The notes beneath the pieces are model-generated. The model saw only the letters and a program-made list of their open reading frames with translations. It made no database searches and was not told where the DNA came from. Positions 1-7,846 of a stretch of 55,483 nucleotides of DNA are shown here, in pieces; within the stretch, counting starts at the first letter, position 1, and every line of letters begins with the position of its first letter. The stretch lies in the NCBI GenBank assembly GCA_902763505.1, contig CACWSO010000014.1, forward strand, positions 1 to 55,483. Reading direction: 5' to 3'. The translations under genes and the position numbers were made by a program. This DNA comes from an uncultured Eubacteriales bacterium (lineage in GTDB: Bacteria > Bacillota > Clostridia > Peptostreptococcales > Anaerovoracaceae).

Positions 1-1
1 C

Positions 2-97
2 CTATCTGCAGGAGGATACACCGTCATTATCTCATATTGTTTCGCAAAAGAAACTTCCGATTCCATGGTGGGAACCGGAAGTTCAAAATTCAATTAA
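2..97 (+). CDS. Possible 3' end of a gene entering from the left
   Basis: An open frame runs from the window edge to TAA at 95-97 (about 31 residues, ending ...GTGSSKFN). It could be the C-terminus of a plus-strand gene whose body lies outside the window, and the hairpin at 104-132 would then serve as its terminator. It is too short to recognise and could be a chance open frame. An inverted repeat (52-83, AACTTCCG/CGGAAGTT) overlaps it. Confidence 0.2.
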   Translation, partial: LSAGGYTVIISYCFAKETSDSMVGTGSSKFN

Positions 98-103
98 AGA
101 AAA

Positions 104-132
104 AACAAAAAAGCCCCAAATTTAGGGCTTTT
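104..132 (-). terminator. Intrinsic terminator, best on the minus strand
   Basis: AAAGCCC (110-116) pairs with GGGCTTT (125-131) around an 8-base loop. Read on the minus strand it is followed by a long T-rich tract, so it should end the nuclease/lipoprotein transcript. A short T-run also follows on the plus strand. Confidence 0.75.
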
Positions 133-160
133 CAATGCTTTTAGTCTTCATTATTACTCT

Positions 161-886
161 CTATTGATGATTGTCCGCCAGCCAGTTCTCACCAGTCCGG
201 TAGTCGATTTCCACTCCTGGCTGCACATTGTAGCAGAACACGTTAAAACGCAATCCTTCTCCCTTGTCCTCAACAGACGCCGCTTCAAGCTGCACGCCCC
301 GGCACACCAATTCATTCCCGATGAAGATCGGGGTTACCCTGTACAGCACATGATTGCCTGTTCTGCGGACATAGTGCGCCACCCGATTCTCATAGGGAAG
401 CATTCCTTCAACATTGAAGTACCGTGTTCCCGTAATCAGGTTCCGCTCTTCCGCATTGATTCCGGTTAGCTGCCAGCCAATCAAGTGGCACCGGTTGAAC
501 AAAAATCCGCCGTTATCGATGAAATCGTATTTTCCGCCTGCCCATCCGGATGGTTTGATCGTGTCGATTTCCTCCCGTTCTCCTTCCGGCATATGCTGCT
601 TATCCACACATACAAAAGCAACGCCGCACCTGCCTTTGCCGTCCAGGTCGCTTAGCTTCTGATAGAATTCCGCTTTGAACTCTTCTTCTGCAAAAGCAGG
701 AATGCCGCCGTTAATCTCAACTGCCGGATCACCACTGTAATCCGGCAGTTGCTCGATGTCATAGGTCTGCTCAATCTGCTCTGAAACAGGCTGGTCGCTG
801 TGGTCATTATTCCAGAGAAACCACCCAGCTAGCCCGAGCAGTATGACAATCGTTATGAACGAAAGAAATTTTCTAATCGTCCGCAT
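161..886 (-). CDS. Membrane-anchored DNA/RNA non-specific endonuclease (EndA/NucA-like)
   Basis: A 241-residue protein with one N-terminal hydrophobic segment (about residues 7-26) and a short linker before the nuclease domain. The core carries the family signature around NRCHLIGWQLTG and ERNLITGTRYFN: the catalytic histidine follows N-R-C, the counterpart of the DRGH motif, and downstream Asn residues bind the metal. The EndA/DNA-entry nuclease family degrades DNA outside the membrane in a Mg-dependent way, and some members act in DNA uptake. It lies 12 bp downstream of a lipoprotein gene on the same strand and probably shares its transcript. The family is clear from the motif. Whether the role is nutrient scavenging, competence or defence cannot be read from the sequence. 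The Cys in place of Gly in the DRGH-like motif is a common variation. Confidence 0.88.
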   Translation of the reverse strand: MRTIRKFLSFITIVILLGLAGWFLWNNDHSDQPVSEQIEQTYDIEQLPDYSGDPAVEINGGIPAFAEEEFKAEFYQKLSDLDGKGRCGVAFVCVDKQHMPEGEREEIDTIKPSGWAGGKYDFIDNGGFLFNRCHLIGWQLTGINAEERNLITGTRYFNVEGMLPYENRVAHYVRRTGNHVLYRVTPIFIGNELVCRGVQLEAASVEDKGEGLRFNVFCYNVQPGVEIDYRTGENWLADNHQ

Positions 887-898
887 CGCTAGTCACTG

Positions 899-1543
899 CT
901 ACAGAGGCAGTTCCACCGGATCCCATCCGTAATCCTGGTATTTCGTAACCTCGAGATTATTAGCCTTTACAAAGGTGGCTATGGTCTCTGTTCTTAGCTC
1001 GGCTCTAGCCTGATCGTCGGAGTTGACTTCCATGAACTTATCATAGCTGTCTCCGAATATAGCTTTAGCAGTTGGTTCAAATTCGCTGCCGTCACCGACG
1101 CCCTCGAAGCTTTCAACCTTGTATGCGTCTCCATCCATCACGATGTGCATCTTGCCCGGGAAGTTTCCGCCTGATTGATCCACCAGCGTGTCTCCCTCAA
1201 TGGTGTAGTTGTCAATCCAAAAGTCACCTATCACATCAATTGATCCATCCTCATTTTCAATCTTGTCAATAATCATTACTGTCGGGATGCTGACCATGCC
1301 TTCTTCTATGTCAAATTCCTCAGCAAATGCTGTTGCTGCATACTCATAAACAGTCGCCTCAACAGGATCCTCTCCTGCATAGCCGTAGATACTTGCATCA
1401 ATAGATTCAACCTCAACGGCATCTTCTGCTGCAGTCTCTTCAGCCGGCGCCTCTGCTTCGCTGTTGCTGCTTCCGCAGGCAGCAAGTCCAATGCAGGCAA
1501 TGACGGTAATCATGCCAAGCAAAATCATAAGTTTCTTTTTCAT
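899..1543 (-). CDS. Hypothetical lipoprotein
   Basis: A 214-residue protein with a lipoprotein signal: basic start MKKK, hydrophobic stretch, and lipobox LAAC with the lipidated Cys at residue 23. An acidic Ala/Glu-rich linker (about residues 27-50) should lift the folded part away from the membrane. The rest is acidic and resembles no family I can name. The start is supported by AAGGAGGGG about 5 bases upstream. A minus-strand extended -10 (TGGTATAAT, 1582-1590) lies upstream. The gene is followed after 12 bp by the membrane-anchored nuclease, so both products probably sit on the outer face of the membrane. Function unknown. Confidence 0.8.
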   Translation of the reverse strand: MKKKLMILLGMITVIACIGLAACGSSNSEAEAPAEETAAEDAVEVESIDASIYGYAGEDPVEATVYEYAATAFAEEFDIEEGMVSIPTVMIIDKIENEDGSIDVIGDFWIDNYTIEGDTLVDQSGGNFPGKMHIVMDGDAYKVESFEGVGDGSEFEPTAKAIFGDSYDKFMEVNSDDQARAELRTETIATFVKANNLEVTKYQDYGWDPVELPL

Positions 1544-1581
1544 ATGACCCCTCCTTGTATATTCAATAACTATACTGATTT

Positions 1582-1590
1582 ATTATACCA
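1582..1590 (-). promoter_or_regulatory. Extended -10 of the lipoprotein/nuclease operon
   Basis: TGGTATAAT on the minus strand, about 40 bases before the lipoprotein start. There is no good -35, but the TGG extension compensates. It is back to back with the rubredoxin promoter. Confidence 0.6.
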
Positions 1591-1603
1591 TAACATACTG
1601 TAG

Positions 1604-1631
1604 TTGACATCACCCGTGCAGATGGTAAAAT
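1604..1631 (+). promoter_or_regulatory. Sigma-A-type promoter of rubredoxin
   Basis: TTGACA (1604-1609), 16-base spacer, TAAAAT (1626-1631) with an upstream TGG extension. It lies about 50 bases before the rubredoxin ATG. Confidence 0.8.
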
Positions 1632-1683
1632 GCTATTATCAATTCGTTATACTTCAATCAGTTAGGCAAATAGGAGGTGCAGT

Positions 1684-1863
1684 ATGGCACAGAAATATTG
1701 TTGCAAGGCATGTGATTACGTTTACAACCCACAGAAGGGCGACGTCGAAGGCGGAGTTGCTCCTGGAGTAGCATTCAAGGACCTTCCTGAAGACTGGTTC
1801 TGCCCTAAGTGCGGAGTTGGTAAAGAATACTTCGAGCCAGTAGGCGCAGCAGAAGAAGAATAA
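1684..1863 (+). CDS. Rubredoxin
   Basis: A 59-residue one-domain rubredoxin. Two Cys pairs bind the single iron: C7-x-x-C10 (CKAC in the N-terminal part) and C40-x-x-C43 (CPKCG). Between them are the usual aromatic and Gly residues ([22 protein letters not shown]). Rubredoxins carry one electron in the cytoplasm of anaerobes, typically to oxygen- and peroxide-reducing enzymes. The start is fixed by AGGAGG about 8 bases upstream. The gene has its own promoter and a strong terminator immediately after it, so it is a single-gene transcript. The acidic tail (AAEEE) is typical. Length is normal for the family. Confidence 0.96.
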   Translation: MAQKYCCKACDYVYNPQKGDVEGGVAPGVAFKDLPEDWFCPKCGVGKEYFEPVGAAEEE

Positions 1864-1894
1864 AAACGAAAGTAAGAATTGGCAAAATGAAAAT

Positions 1895-1931
1895 GCAGCT
1901 GTATCCCTTTCCAGATACAGCTGCGTTTTTT
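1895..1931 (+). terminator. Strong bidirectional terminator
   Basis: GCAGCTGTATC (1895-1905) pairs perfectly with GATACAGCTGC (1914-1924) and is followed by GTTTTTTAT. It ends the rubredoxin transcript. On the opposite strand the same hairpin is followed by ATTTTCATTTT and can end the minus-strand run that stops at 1947. Confidence 0.9.
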
Positions 1932-1946
1932 ATGTTTCGTCGCAGT

Positions 1947-2270
1947 TTATTGCTCATTTTTCTCCGGCTCGTCAGCCGGCTTCTCCGCTGCTTCATTAAC
2001 CAGCCGTTTCGGTTTCTTGACCGGCGGCTTCTTTTTCGTTTTCTTCTCAGGTTTTGTTTCAGGTTTCTTATCAGCTGGTTTCTCCGTGTTGTCCTTTTCC
2101 GGAGTTTTGTTTTTTTCCTCGCCTTTTCCTGAAGTCTTCTCTTCGGTTGGAGCATTCTTCGCTGCTTTTTTATTGGTCCTTCGCTGCTGGATCGCGCCTT
2201 TGATAAACCCAACGCCTATGCTTGCTACCGCAAACAATAACAGAAATATAATCGCCCATTTTATTGACAT
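1947..2270 (-). CDS. Small membrane protein with charged Lys/Glu/Pro-rich tail
   Basis: A 107-residue protein with a single N-terminal membrane segment (about residues 4-22). A low-complexity tail follows, made of Lys, Glu, Pro, Thr and Asp (for example EKPADKKPETKPEKK). No conserved domain is visible. The tail looks disordered and would lie on one side of the membrane. The frame is preferred over an overlapping Arg-rich frame because it has a good ribosome binding site (AGAAGGAG, 9-base spacing) and a membrane segment. It begins 27 bp after the permease-kinase gene and ends at a bidirectional terminator, so it is probably the last gene of that run. Function unknown. Confidence 0.6.
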   Translation of the reverse strand: MSIKWAIIFLLLFAVASIGVGFIKGAIQQRRTNKKAAKNAPTEEKTSGKGEEKNKTPEKDNTEKPADKKPETKPEKKTKKKPPVKKPKRLVNEAAEKPADEPEKNEQ

Positions 2271-2297
2271 ACTCTCAAACTCCTTCTATGCAAATCT

Positions 2298-5126
2298 CTA
2301 ACTGTTCTTATCTTCTGTCTTCCGAAGTACCGATGAAAGTGTCTTCAACAGTTGATCTACATCCACCGGCTTTGCGATATGCGCCTGCATACCTGCTTCC
2401 ATGACCGCGCGCTCATCTTCCTTAAACGCATTCGCCGTCATCGCCAGGATTGGTATGTTCGCCAGGTCTTTGTTAGGCAGTGCGCGGATTTCCCTGGTCG
2501 CTTCGTATCCATCCATTTCCGGCATCTGGATATCCATCAATATAGCGTCATAGTATCCCGGCTTAGAAGAGGCAACCATATCCAGCGCGATTTTGCCGTT
2601 CTCAGCAGTTTCCACCGCAAAACCATTATCCTGGAGAATCATATTGGCAATTTCCATGTTGACCATGTTGTCCTCAACAAGCAGAAGACGTTTACCGGTG
2701 AAGTCAACGACTGTTTCTGCCTGCGCCTCTTCCATATGCTCTATTGTTTCCAACTGAACATTCGTTACATCCTTCTCTTCAGCAAGCTTCAATTTTAGTC
2801 GTATCAGAATGGTTGTGCCGGATCCCGGCGCCGTGATTACTTCAATGGTACCACCCATCATGTCAACAATGCTTTTGGTAATCGACATTCCCAGCCCGGT
2901 TCCCTCTACACCGCTTACCGTAGAAGTACGTTCCCGTTCAAAGGCTGTAAAAATCTTATCAACAAATTCTCTGGACATGCCAATGCCACTATCCTGCACC
3001 CTTATCTCATAGGAACCGTATCCGTTTTCCTCACTGCCGACTTCAAAAAGTGAAGTGGTAATATGTCCTCCTTCCGGAGTAAACTTATACGCATTACTGA
3101 TGATATTCAGCAGCACACGATTCATGTTTTTACTGTCGCACCAGACATATGGGTTCTGCACCTGATTGGTATGAACCTGGAAATCCAGATTCTTCTCTCT
3201 CATCTGTTCTGAAAACAGATCCCGGATACTGTCAAATAACGTCCGGAAATCGATTGGCAAATATTCCAATTCGATTGTTCCGCTTTCAATGCGGCTCATC
3301 TCAAGAATATCATTGATCAGCGCAAGCAAGTGCTGACTGGAACCTTCAATCTTATCGAGATATTCGTGTATCTTAGTGATGCCTTCTTCCTTTCGTGCCA
3401 GGTTTGTGTAACCAATAATTGCATTCATCGGAGTGCGGATATCGTGTGACATATTGAATAGAAACCGGCTCTTTGCCAGACTGCTCTCTACCGCCTGGAT
3501 CTTTTCCCGTTCCATAGCTTCATGCTTCTTTCTTACAACATTCTGAAGATACAACATAACGGCAAGACCGATAAAAATCATCACCAGCAAGATGATTACA
3601 TCCAGAACAAGCGTCTGTTTCACCTGCAGAATACTTTCCGCGGCAGCAATACGCTTTATAAACCACATCAGAACGGAATACACCAGCAGAGTAAACAAAG
3701 CAATTCCTGAAGTGGACATCCCACTGTACTCCGTAAGCGTACTCTTGGTTACCGTCCTCCAATAGAATACAAATCCTATCAGACACCAGAATGCCAACAA
3801 GAGAAATGCTTCGCTTGCCATAGCATCCAGTGCTGCTACATGTGGAACCAACTGTACAATAATAAATAATACTGAAATGAGTACGCCAATCAGTCCTGCT
3901 GCTGCCCTTTTTCTGTTTCCTTCAGCCTTGGACAGCTTGTAAGCCGCCGCTGAGCAGTACCCGAACCCGATAATTGCACCGAAAGATGTCAGGTCAACAA
4001 ACCAATTCAGTGTGTTCCTTCCCAACAAAGAAAGGAATATAGATATAATTAGAATAAATACGATGCTGTAGGTGGTTTTTTGGAACCTTTCAGACAGAAT
4101 CCGATCCTCCGCCATCGTTGCCAGCACACGAGTTGTTGCCCGATAGCCACCGATGATCCCTGTCAAAATGGCTGCAACAGCTGTAATCGTCATGATACAC
4201 AAACCAGCAGTTCCCATAATGGATTTCGCTGCGTAAAATGTCGGAACAGCCGCAACACCTTCCAAACCGTCAAGCCCTTCAATATACGACTGCCAAGTCG
4301 TAAAACCGTCCGGAACGGAGCAAACACCGACACATGCCATGGCTACATAAGCAAATGTTGCCGCAACTATGGAACTGAATAGGATGCTTTTGGACTTCTT
4401 GATTGGAAATTTGAAATGGGCTGTATCAAAGGCAGTTACCTCAAAACCAACAAAAGCCCAGGGTGCCAAAACAACAAGGCTGAGAACCGCATACCCTTTG
4501 TTCAGCCCTTGTGTGCCGAAGGAATCCAGTGCACCGCTGGAAATTGCTGCAGGGATACAAAAGATGCTGATCACGACAATGCCGATGAACAGTACAAATG
4601 CCAGAACTGTAAAAGCACGCTGAAGCAGCGGTTTCGCAAACACAAACAGAATTCCTACAATTGCCAGAACCAGAACGGATACTAATGTCTCTCCAATGTA
4701 TATGGTGTTTCCTGCTATGGAATAATGGAAGCCGTTATAAACGGTATTGGCAAACAGTGTCCGGATAATGAAAAACAACGCTGTGCCATTCAGGAACACA
4801 ATAGTCAGGTAGGACAGGCACAGAAACCATGCGCTCAGGAAAGCATGATCGCGGCCAAATGCCTCCTTTGTAAATGAATAAATACCGCCTGTTATGGCAG
4901 AGCGTCCCATCAGATAAGAAACGTTCCCACCGATGAGCAGCATAAACGCCATCCCCAGCACCATGGAAATCAGTGTTCCCAACGGACCGGCAATCGGAAG
5001 GAATGTCGTTCCCGGCATGGCAAACACACCCCAGCCGACCATGCACCCGAAAGCAATCGCCCACACATCTGCAGGGAAAAGATATCGATCCAGCGGTTTT
5101 ACCATACCTGCATTTTGGTTCTCCAT
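2298..5126 (-). CDS. Amino acid permease / histidine kinase / response-regulator receiver fusion
   Basis: One 942-residue frame joins three modules. Residues about 15-455 are an APC-type amino acid permease with roughly 12 membrane helices (conserved start RYLFPADVWAIAFGCMVGWG). Two more hydrophobic helices (about 475-490 and 507-527) lead through a short helix into a histidine kinase: H561 in the H-box (NMSHDIRTPMNAIIGY), N-box around N674/N678, G-boxes DSGIGM and GTGLGMSI. A receiver domain (about 813-935) ends the protein, with acidic E818/D819, phospho-acceptor D865, T897 and K919 all present. All catalytic residues look intact, so this should be a hybrid sensor kinase whose input is a transporter, conceptually like CbrA, where the transporter is of the SLC5 type. 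Start chosen at the second Met because AAAGGAG lies 8 bases upstream of it. A Met 7 codons earlier lacks a site. No downstream DNA-binding regulator is nearby. Confidence 0.92.
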   Translation of the reverse strand: MENQNAGMVKPLDRYLFPADVWAIAFGCMVGWGVFAMPGTTFLPIAGPLGTLISMVLGMAFMLLIGGNVSYLMGRSAITGGIYSFTKEAFGRDHAFLSAWFLCLSYLTIVFLNGTALFFIIRTLFANTVYNGFHYSIAGNTIYIGETLVSVLVLAIVGILFVFAKPLLQRAFTVLAFVLFIGIVVISIFCIPAAISSGALDSFGTQGLNKGYAVLSLVVLAPWAFVGFEVTAFDTAHFKFPIKKSKSILFSSIVAATFAYVAMACVGVCSVPDGFTTWQSYIEGLDGLEGVAAVPTFYAAKSIMGTAGLCIMTITAVAAILTGIIGGYRATTRVLATMAEDRILSERFQKTTYSIVFILIISIFLSLLGRNTLNWFVDLTSFGAIIGFGYCSAAAYKLSKAEGNRKRAAAGLIGVLISVLFIIVQLVPHVAALDAMASEAFLLLAFWCLIGFVFYWRTVTKSTLTEYSGMSTSGIALFTLLVYSVLMWFIKRIAAAESILQVKQTLVLDVIILLVMIFIGLAVMLYLQNVVRKKHEAMEREKIQAVESSLAKSRFLFNMSHDIRTPMNAIIGYTNLARKEEGITKIHEYLDKIEGSSQHLLALINDILEMSRIESGTIELEYLPIDFRTLFDSIRDLFSEQMREKNLDFQVHTNQVQNPYVWCDSKNMNRVLLNIISNAYKFTPEGGHITTSLFEVGSEENGYGSYEIRVQDSGIGMSREFVDKIFTAFERERTSTVSGVEGTGLGMSITKSIVDMMGGTIEVITAPGSGTTILIRLKLKLAEEKDVTNVQLETIEHMEEAQAETVVDFTGKRLLLVEDNMVNMEIANMILQDNGFAVETAENGKIALDMVASSKPGYYDAILMDIQMPEMDGYEATREIRALPNKDLANIPILAMTANAFKEDERAVMEAGMQAHIAKPVDVDQLLKTLSSVLRKTEDKNS

Positions 5127-5159
5127 GTTCCATGCTCCTTTACTCATGCATAATAGGTT

Positions 5160-5612
5160 TTATCGATGGATATACATCCTCGTCATCTCCGGTTCTCCGT
5201 CTCCCTGAACCATGCAGAGAAACTGCCAGCCATATCTTTCATAAAAGCCAGTGTGGTCTGTTACCAGATAAACAGGCGTAATGCCTTTGGCTTTCAAATC
5301 ATCTGCCGTCATATTAAGCAAATGTCCTGCAATGCCTTTGCAACGGTATTCTTCTTCCGTGTACACAGCGCAAACATTTGGACTTAAATCTTTCCTGTCA
5401 TGAAAGTCATTTTCGATCACGCCCAGTCCACTGATTATTTTACTACCATCCAAGCACAGATACCATCCGTATTCTGTTTCGTTATTCAGATAGCTTTCCA
5501 TGCACTCCAAATACGCTTCTTTCGGCACGCCCCATTTACTGTGGAACCATTCCGCAGCCGTTTCTTTCAGTGCAGGGTTATCTCTCAATGTGATAAAGGC
5601 GAGTTTTTCCAT
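5160..5612 (-). CDS. GNAT-family N-acetyltransferase
   Basis: A 150-residue protein with the GNAT fold signature in its second half: a beta-strand CAVYTEEEYRCKGIAGHLL, in which R/Q-x-x-G-x-A binds acetyl-CoA pyrophosphate, followed by a helix, and the C-terminal HTGFYERYGWQF strand pair typical of the family. The substrate is not predictable. The ATG is preferred to an upstream TTG because a GAGAAGAG purine tract lies before it. It sits between the carboxylesterase (55 bp) and the permease-kinase fusion (33 bp) on the same strand and probably belongs to their transcript. Confidence 0.82.
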   Translation of the reverse strand: MEKLAFITLRDNPALKETAAEWFHSKWGVPKEAYLECMESYLNNETEYGWYLCLDGSKIISGLGVIENDFHDRKDLSPNVCAVYTEEEYRCKGIAGHLLNMTADDLKAKGITPVYLVTDHTGFYERYGWQFLCMVQGDGEPEMTRMYIHR

Positions 5613-5667
5613 ATCTCTCTTCTCTGAAAATTGTATCAGAGCTATCACCAAAAAATCTACGATATTT

Positions 5668-7275
5668 TTAAAGGACGTAATACTTGGTCAGGAAATAGGT
5701 TCTGTCCCAATCTACGATCTTTCTCTCGGATTCCTTTTCCGGATGGATATTGAATTCATCAAAGACCATCACGTACTTGTTCTTCAGGTCGTAAAGCGGC
5801 CACTCCTTCGCTTTGCCGTCCGGAGAGATGTCCGCAGGAAGTGACGGATTTCCGGTCTTTGCGAACTGGACCCACATTTTACGCATGGTCTTCCCGAAGG
5901 TTTCGTCAAATCTTCTTCCCGTCACATAGGTCTCCTCAGGATGATTAAACACTGTCGATAGCTCTATCGCATGTCCGCTTTTTACCATCGGCACAGAAGA
6001 TTCCACTGTGAAATAATAGCTGTATGATTTCCCGCCGGCCATAGTCTGAAGCTCCGACGTCCTGATGAACGGCACATTAAACCAGATCTGGCTGAACAGG
6101 CGGCTGTCGGGTTCATAGCTTTTACCCTTTTCTGCCTCCACATCCTTGCAGAAGCTCAAAACAAGCGCTTTCTCTTCCTCCGTCAGCTGGGAAAGTTTCT
6201 CCGGCTTGATAATGGAAAGCCACTCCTTGTAGACTTCCTCTCCGATCTCGAGAATGAAATAATTGAATTCATCCTTTGTGCAACCCTGCAGGATATCGAT
6301 ATCCTTTGCTGCACCCTTTGCATAAGCATCAAATGTATCCAGCGGAAGATAGTTTCCGTCTCTTTCCGGAGCCATGCGCATGGAAATCAATTCCTCTGCT
6401 TCATATATCATCTTCTCGGCATCGATCTTCTGCAGATCAGCAACGGTTCTGCAATTTAATGCCTCCATCAATTCTGTCGTGCACTCAATGGCCTGTTCCG
6501 TTGATCTCGAAAAGCCAGGAGACCCGCTTTGGGCAATCACTCGCTTAAAATACGCATGGGTTCCTTCAATCAATGGAAGCAGGGTTACGCTCCCTCCTCC
6601 AGCGGATTGGCCGATGATCGTCACATTGTCAGGATCTCCGCCGAAGGCTGCAATGTTCTCATGGACCCATTTAAGTGCCATAACCTGATCCATCATTCCC
6701 AGATTCTGCGCGTCCGGATAGTCCCCTCCATCCGGCAGGTGGGACAGATGAAGGAAGCCGAAAACGCTGAGCCGGTACTCGATGGAAACAAAGATGACAT
6801 CCGGATTCTCTTTGACGAAATTTGTACCCTCTTCCCGCGGTTCAGCTGCCCCGCCAATTTCATAAGCGCCGCCGTGGATCCATACCATGACTGGCTTCTT
6901 TTTCACTGAATCTTCTTCCGCCTTCCATACGTTCAGATACAGACAATCTTCACCCTGAACGTAGAGGGAACCCATTTGGGCGAAACTCTCTATCTGGCGA
7001 GGGCATTTTCCAAAGTAATACGCCTCGTATACGCCGTCATTCGGAACCACGTCCACCGGTGCTTTCCAGCGCAGCTCCCCGACAGGCTGCCGGCCGACAA
7101 ATGGAATGCCCTTGTAGGCGATGACGCCGTCCGTTCTTCTGCCGACGAAGGTACCGTTGATGCACCTGACTGCCAGCGACTTATCATAATTATCATCGGT
7201 AATCTTTTTGTTTTCACCGTACAGAGCTCTCATTCTCTCGCGAGCCGCACTCAGACTGTCTTTCGTCTCTCCCAT
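5668..7275 (-). CDS. Type-B carboxylesterase (para-nitrobenzyl esterase family)
   Basis: A 535-residue alpha/beta hydrolase of the COesterase family, hydrolysing carboxylic esters. The nucleophile S224 sits in GQSAGG, the oxyanion hole in HGGAYEIGG (about 134-142), the acid is probably E336 (CTKDEF) and the base H435 (GHAIELS). The family signature GEDCLYLNVW is present at about 108-117. Length is normal. There is no signal peptide, so it is likely cytoplasmic. The start is set by AAGGAGG 11 bases upstream of this ATG. A longer frame upstream would overlap the neighbouring gene's stop region. It follows a small unknown gene by 16 bp and precedes the acetyltransferase by 55 bp, in what looks like one operon. 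The natural substrate is unknown. Confidence 0.92.
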   Translation of the reverse strand: MGETKDSLSAARERMRALYGENKKITDDNYDKSLAVRCINGTFVGRRTDGVIAYKGIPFVGRQPVGELRWKAPVDVVPNDGVYEAYYFGKCPRQIESFAQMGSLYVQGEDCLYLNVWKAEEDSVKKKPVMVWIHGGAYEIGGAAEPREEGTNFVKENPDVIFVSIEYRLSVFGFLHLSHLPDGGDYPDAQNLGMMDQVMALKWVHENIAAFGGDPDNVTIIGQSAGGGSVTLLPLIEGTHAYFKRVIAQSGSPGFSRSTEQAIECTTELMEALNCRTVADLQKIDAEKMIYEAEELISMRMAPERDGNYLPLDTFDAYAKGAAKDIDILQGCTKDEFNYFILEIGEEVYKEWLSIIKPEKLSQLTEEEKALVLSFCKDVEAEKGKSYEPDSRLFSQIWFNVPFIRTSELQTMAGGKSYSYYFTVESSVPMVKSGHAIELSTVFNHPEETYVTGRRFDETFGKTMRKMWVQFAKTGNPSLPADISPDGKAKEWPLYDLKNKYVMVFDEFNIHPEKESERKIVDWDRTYFLTKYYVL

Positions 7276-7291
7276 AGTTTCATTTTCCTCC

Positions 7292-7693
7292 TTACCCGTG
7301 GAATCTATTGTCCAAAAACAATCCAACTAATGCCTTTGCGTCAATATCGGACAGATGAATCCCCTCTTCAAATAGTTTTTTATCGTTTTCTTCTTCTGAT
7401 AAACGCGTGATAAAAAAGGTAATTTGCATTTTGTCTTTGTTCAAACGAAATGTCGGCTGCAGTCTGGATAAATCATCTATGCTGGCCAAAAACTTGAAAC
7501 AGTTTTTATCCTGCTCGTTATTAAATATTACATGAAGTTTAACAGGCTCATCATGTGATGGAGAGAGAATTACCGTTTTTTCGTCAACAATCTCAAAAGC
7601 AGTACCGTCATTGCTCAAACGATTGATCTCAGATTCTTTTTTATCGGTTTGATAGTGAAGGTTCAAAATAATCTTATCTTTATTCTTCTTCAC
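7292..7693 (-). CDS. Hypothetical protein
   Basis: A 133-residue soluble, charged protein (rich in Lys, Asp, Asn) with no signal, membrane segment or motif I recognise. It probably begins at GTG (7693) with AAGGAGG 9 bases upstream. The ATG a few bases before it is in another frame and stops after six codons. The gene starts 3 bp after the stop of a 44-residue reading frame and ends 16 bp before the esterase start, so translation is likely coupled within the operon. Function unknown. Confidence 0.65.
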   Translation of the reverse strand: MKKNKDKIILNLHYQTDKKESEINRLSNDGTAFEIVDEKTVILSPSHDEPVKLHVIFNNEQDKNCFKFLASIDDLSRLQPTFRLNKDKMQITFFITRLSEEENDKKLFEEGIHLSDIDAKALVGLFLDNRFHG

Positions 7694-7696
7694 ACC

Positions 7697-7831
7697 TCAT
7701 CTCCTCCTTGTTGATTCACCTTCCTTACGCAAAAGAACTACCGTCTCGACTTCGTTCCCTGCGGACAAGAACTTTTGCCCTTCTTCCTCATAACAAACAG
7801 GAAACCAGAAGTCAATGTGCTTTTTAAGCAT
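7697..7831 (-). CDS. Small 44-residue protein between prsW-like gene and unknown gene
   Basis: ATG at 7829-7831 follows GAGGAGG with 6-base spacing, 15 bp after the PrsW stop. The frame encodes MLKKHIDFWFPVCYEE and ends with the basic tail TRRR. Its stop lies inside the ribosome binding region of the next gene, the arrangement expected of a coupled operon gene. It resembles no family I know. The good Shine-Dalgarno sequence and tight spacing are the evidence; conservation would be needed to be sure. Confidence 0.55.
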   Translation of the reverse strand: MLKKHIDFWFPVCYEEEGQKFLSAGNEVETVVLLRKEGESTRRR

Positions 7832-7846
7832 CGGCAGCCTCCTCTT

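Noticed and set aside
52-83. Hairpin near the left edge as an independent regulatory element
   Set aside because: It has a 12-bp stem with one mismatch and a weak T-tract on the minus strand. It may be a terminator but there is no gene context to decide.
1805-2212. 135-residue Arg/Lys-rich frame on the minus strand
   Set aside because: It overlaps the small membrane protein and rubredoxin, lacks a ribosome binding site and has the composition of an out-of-frame shadow.
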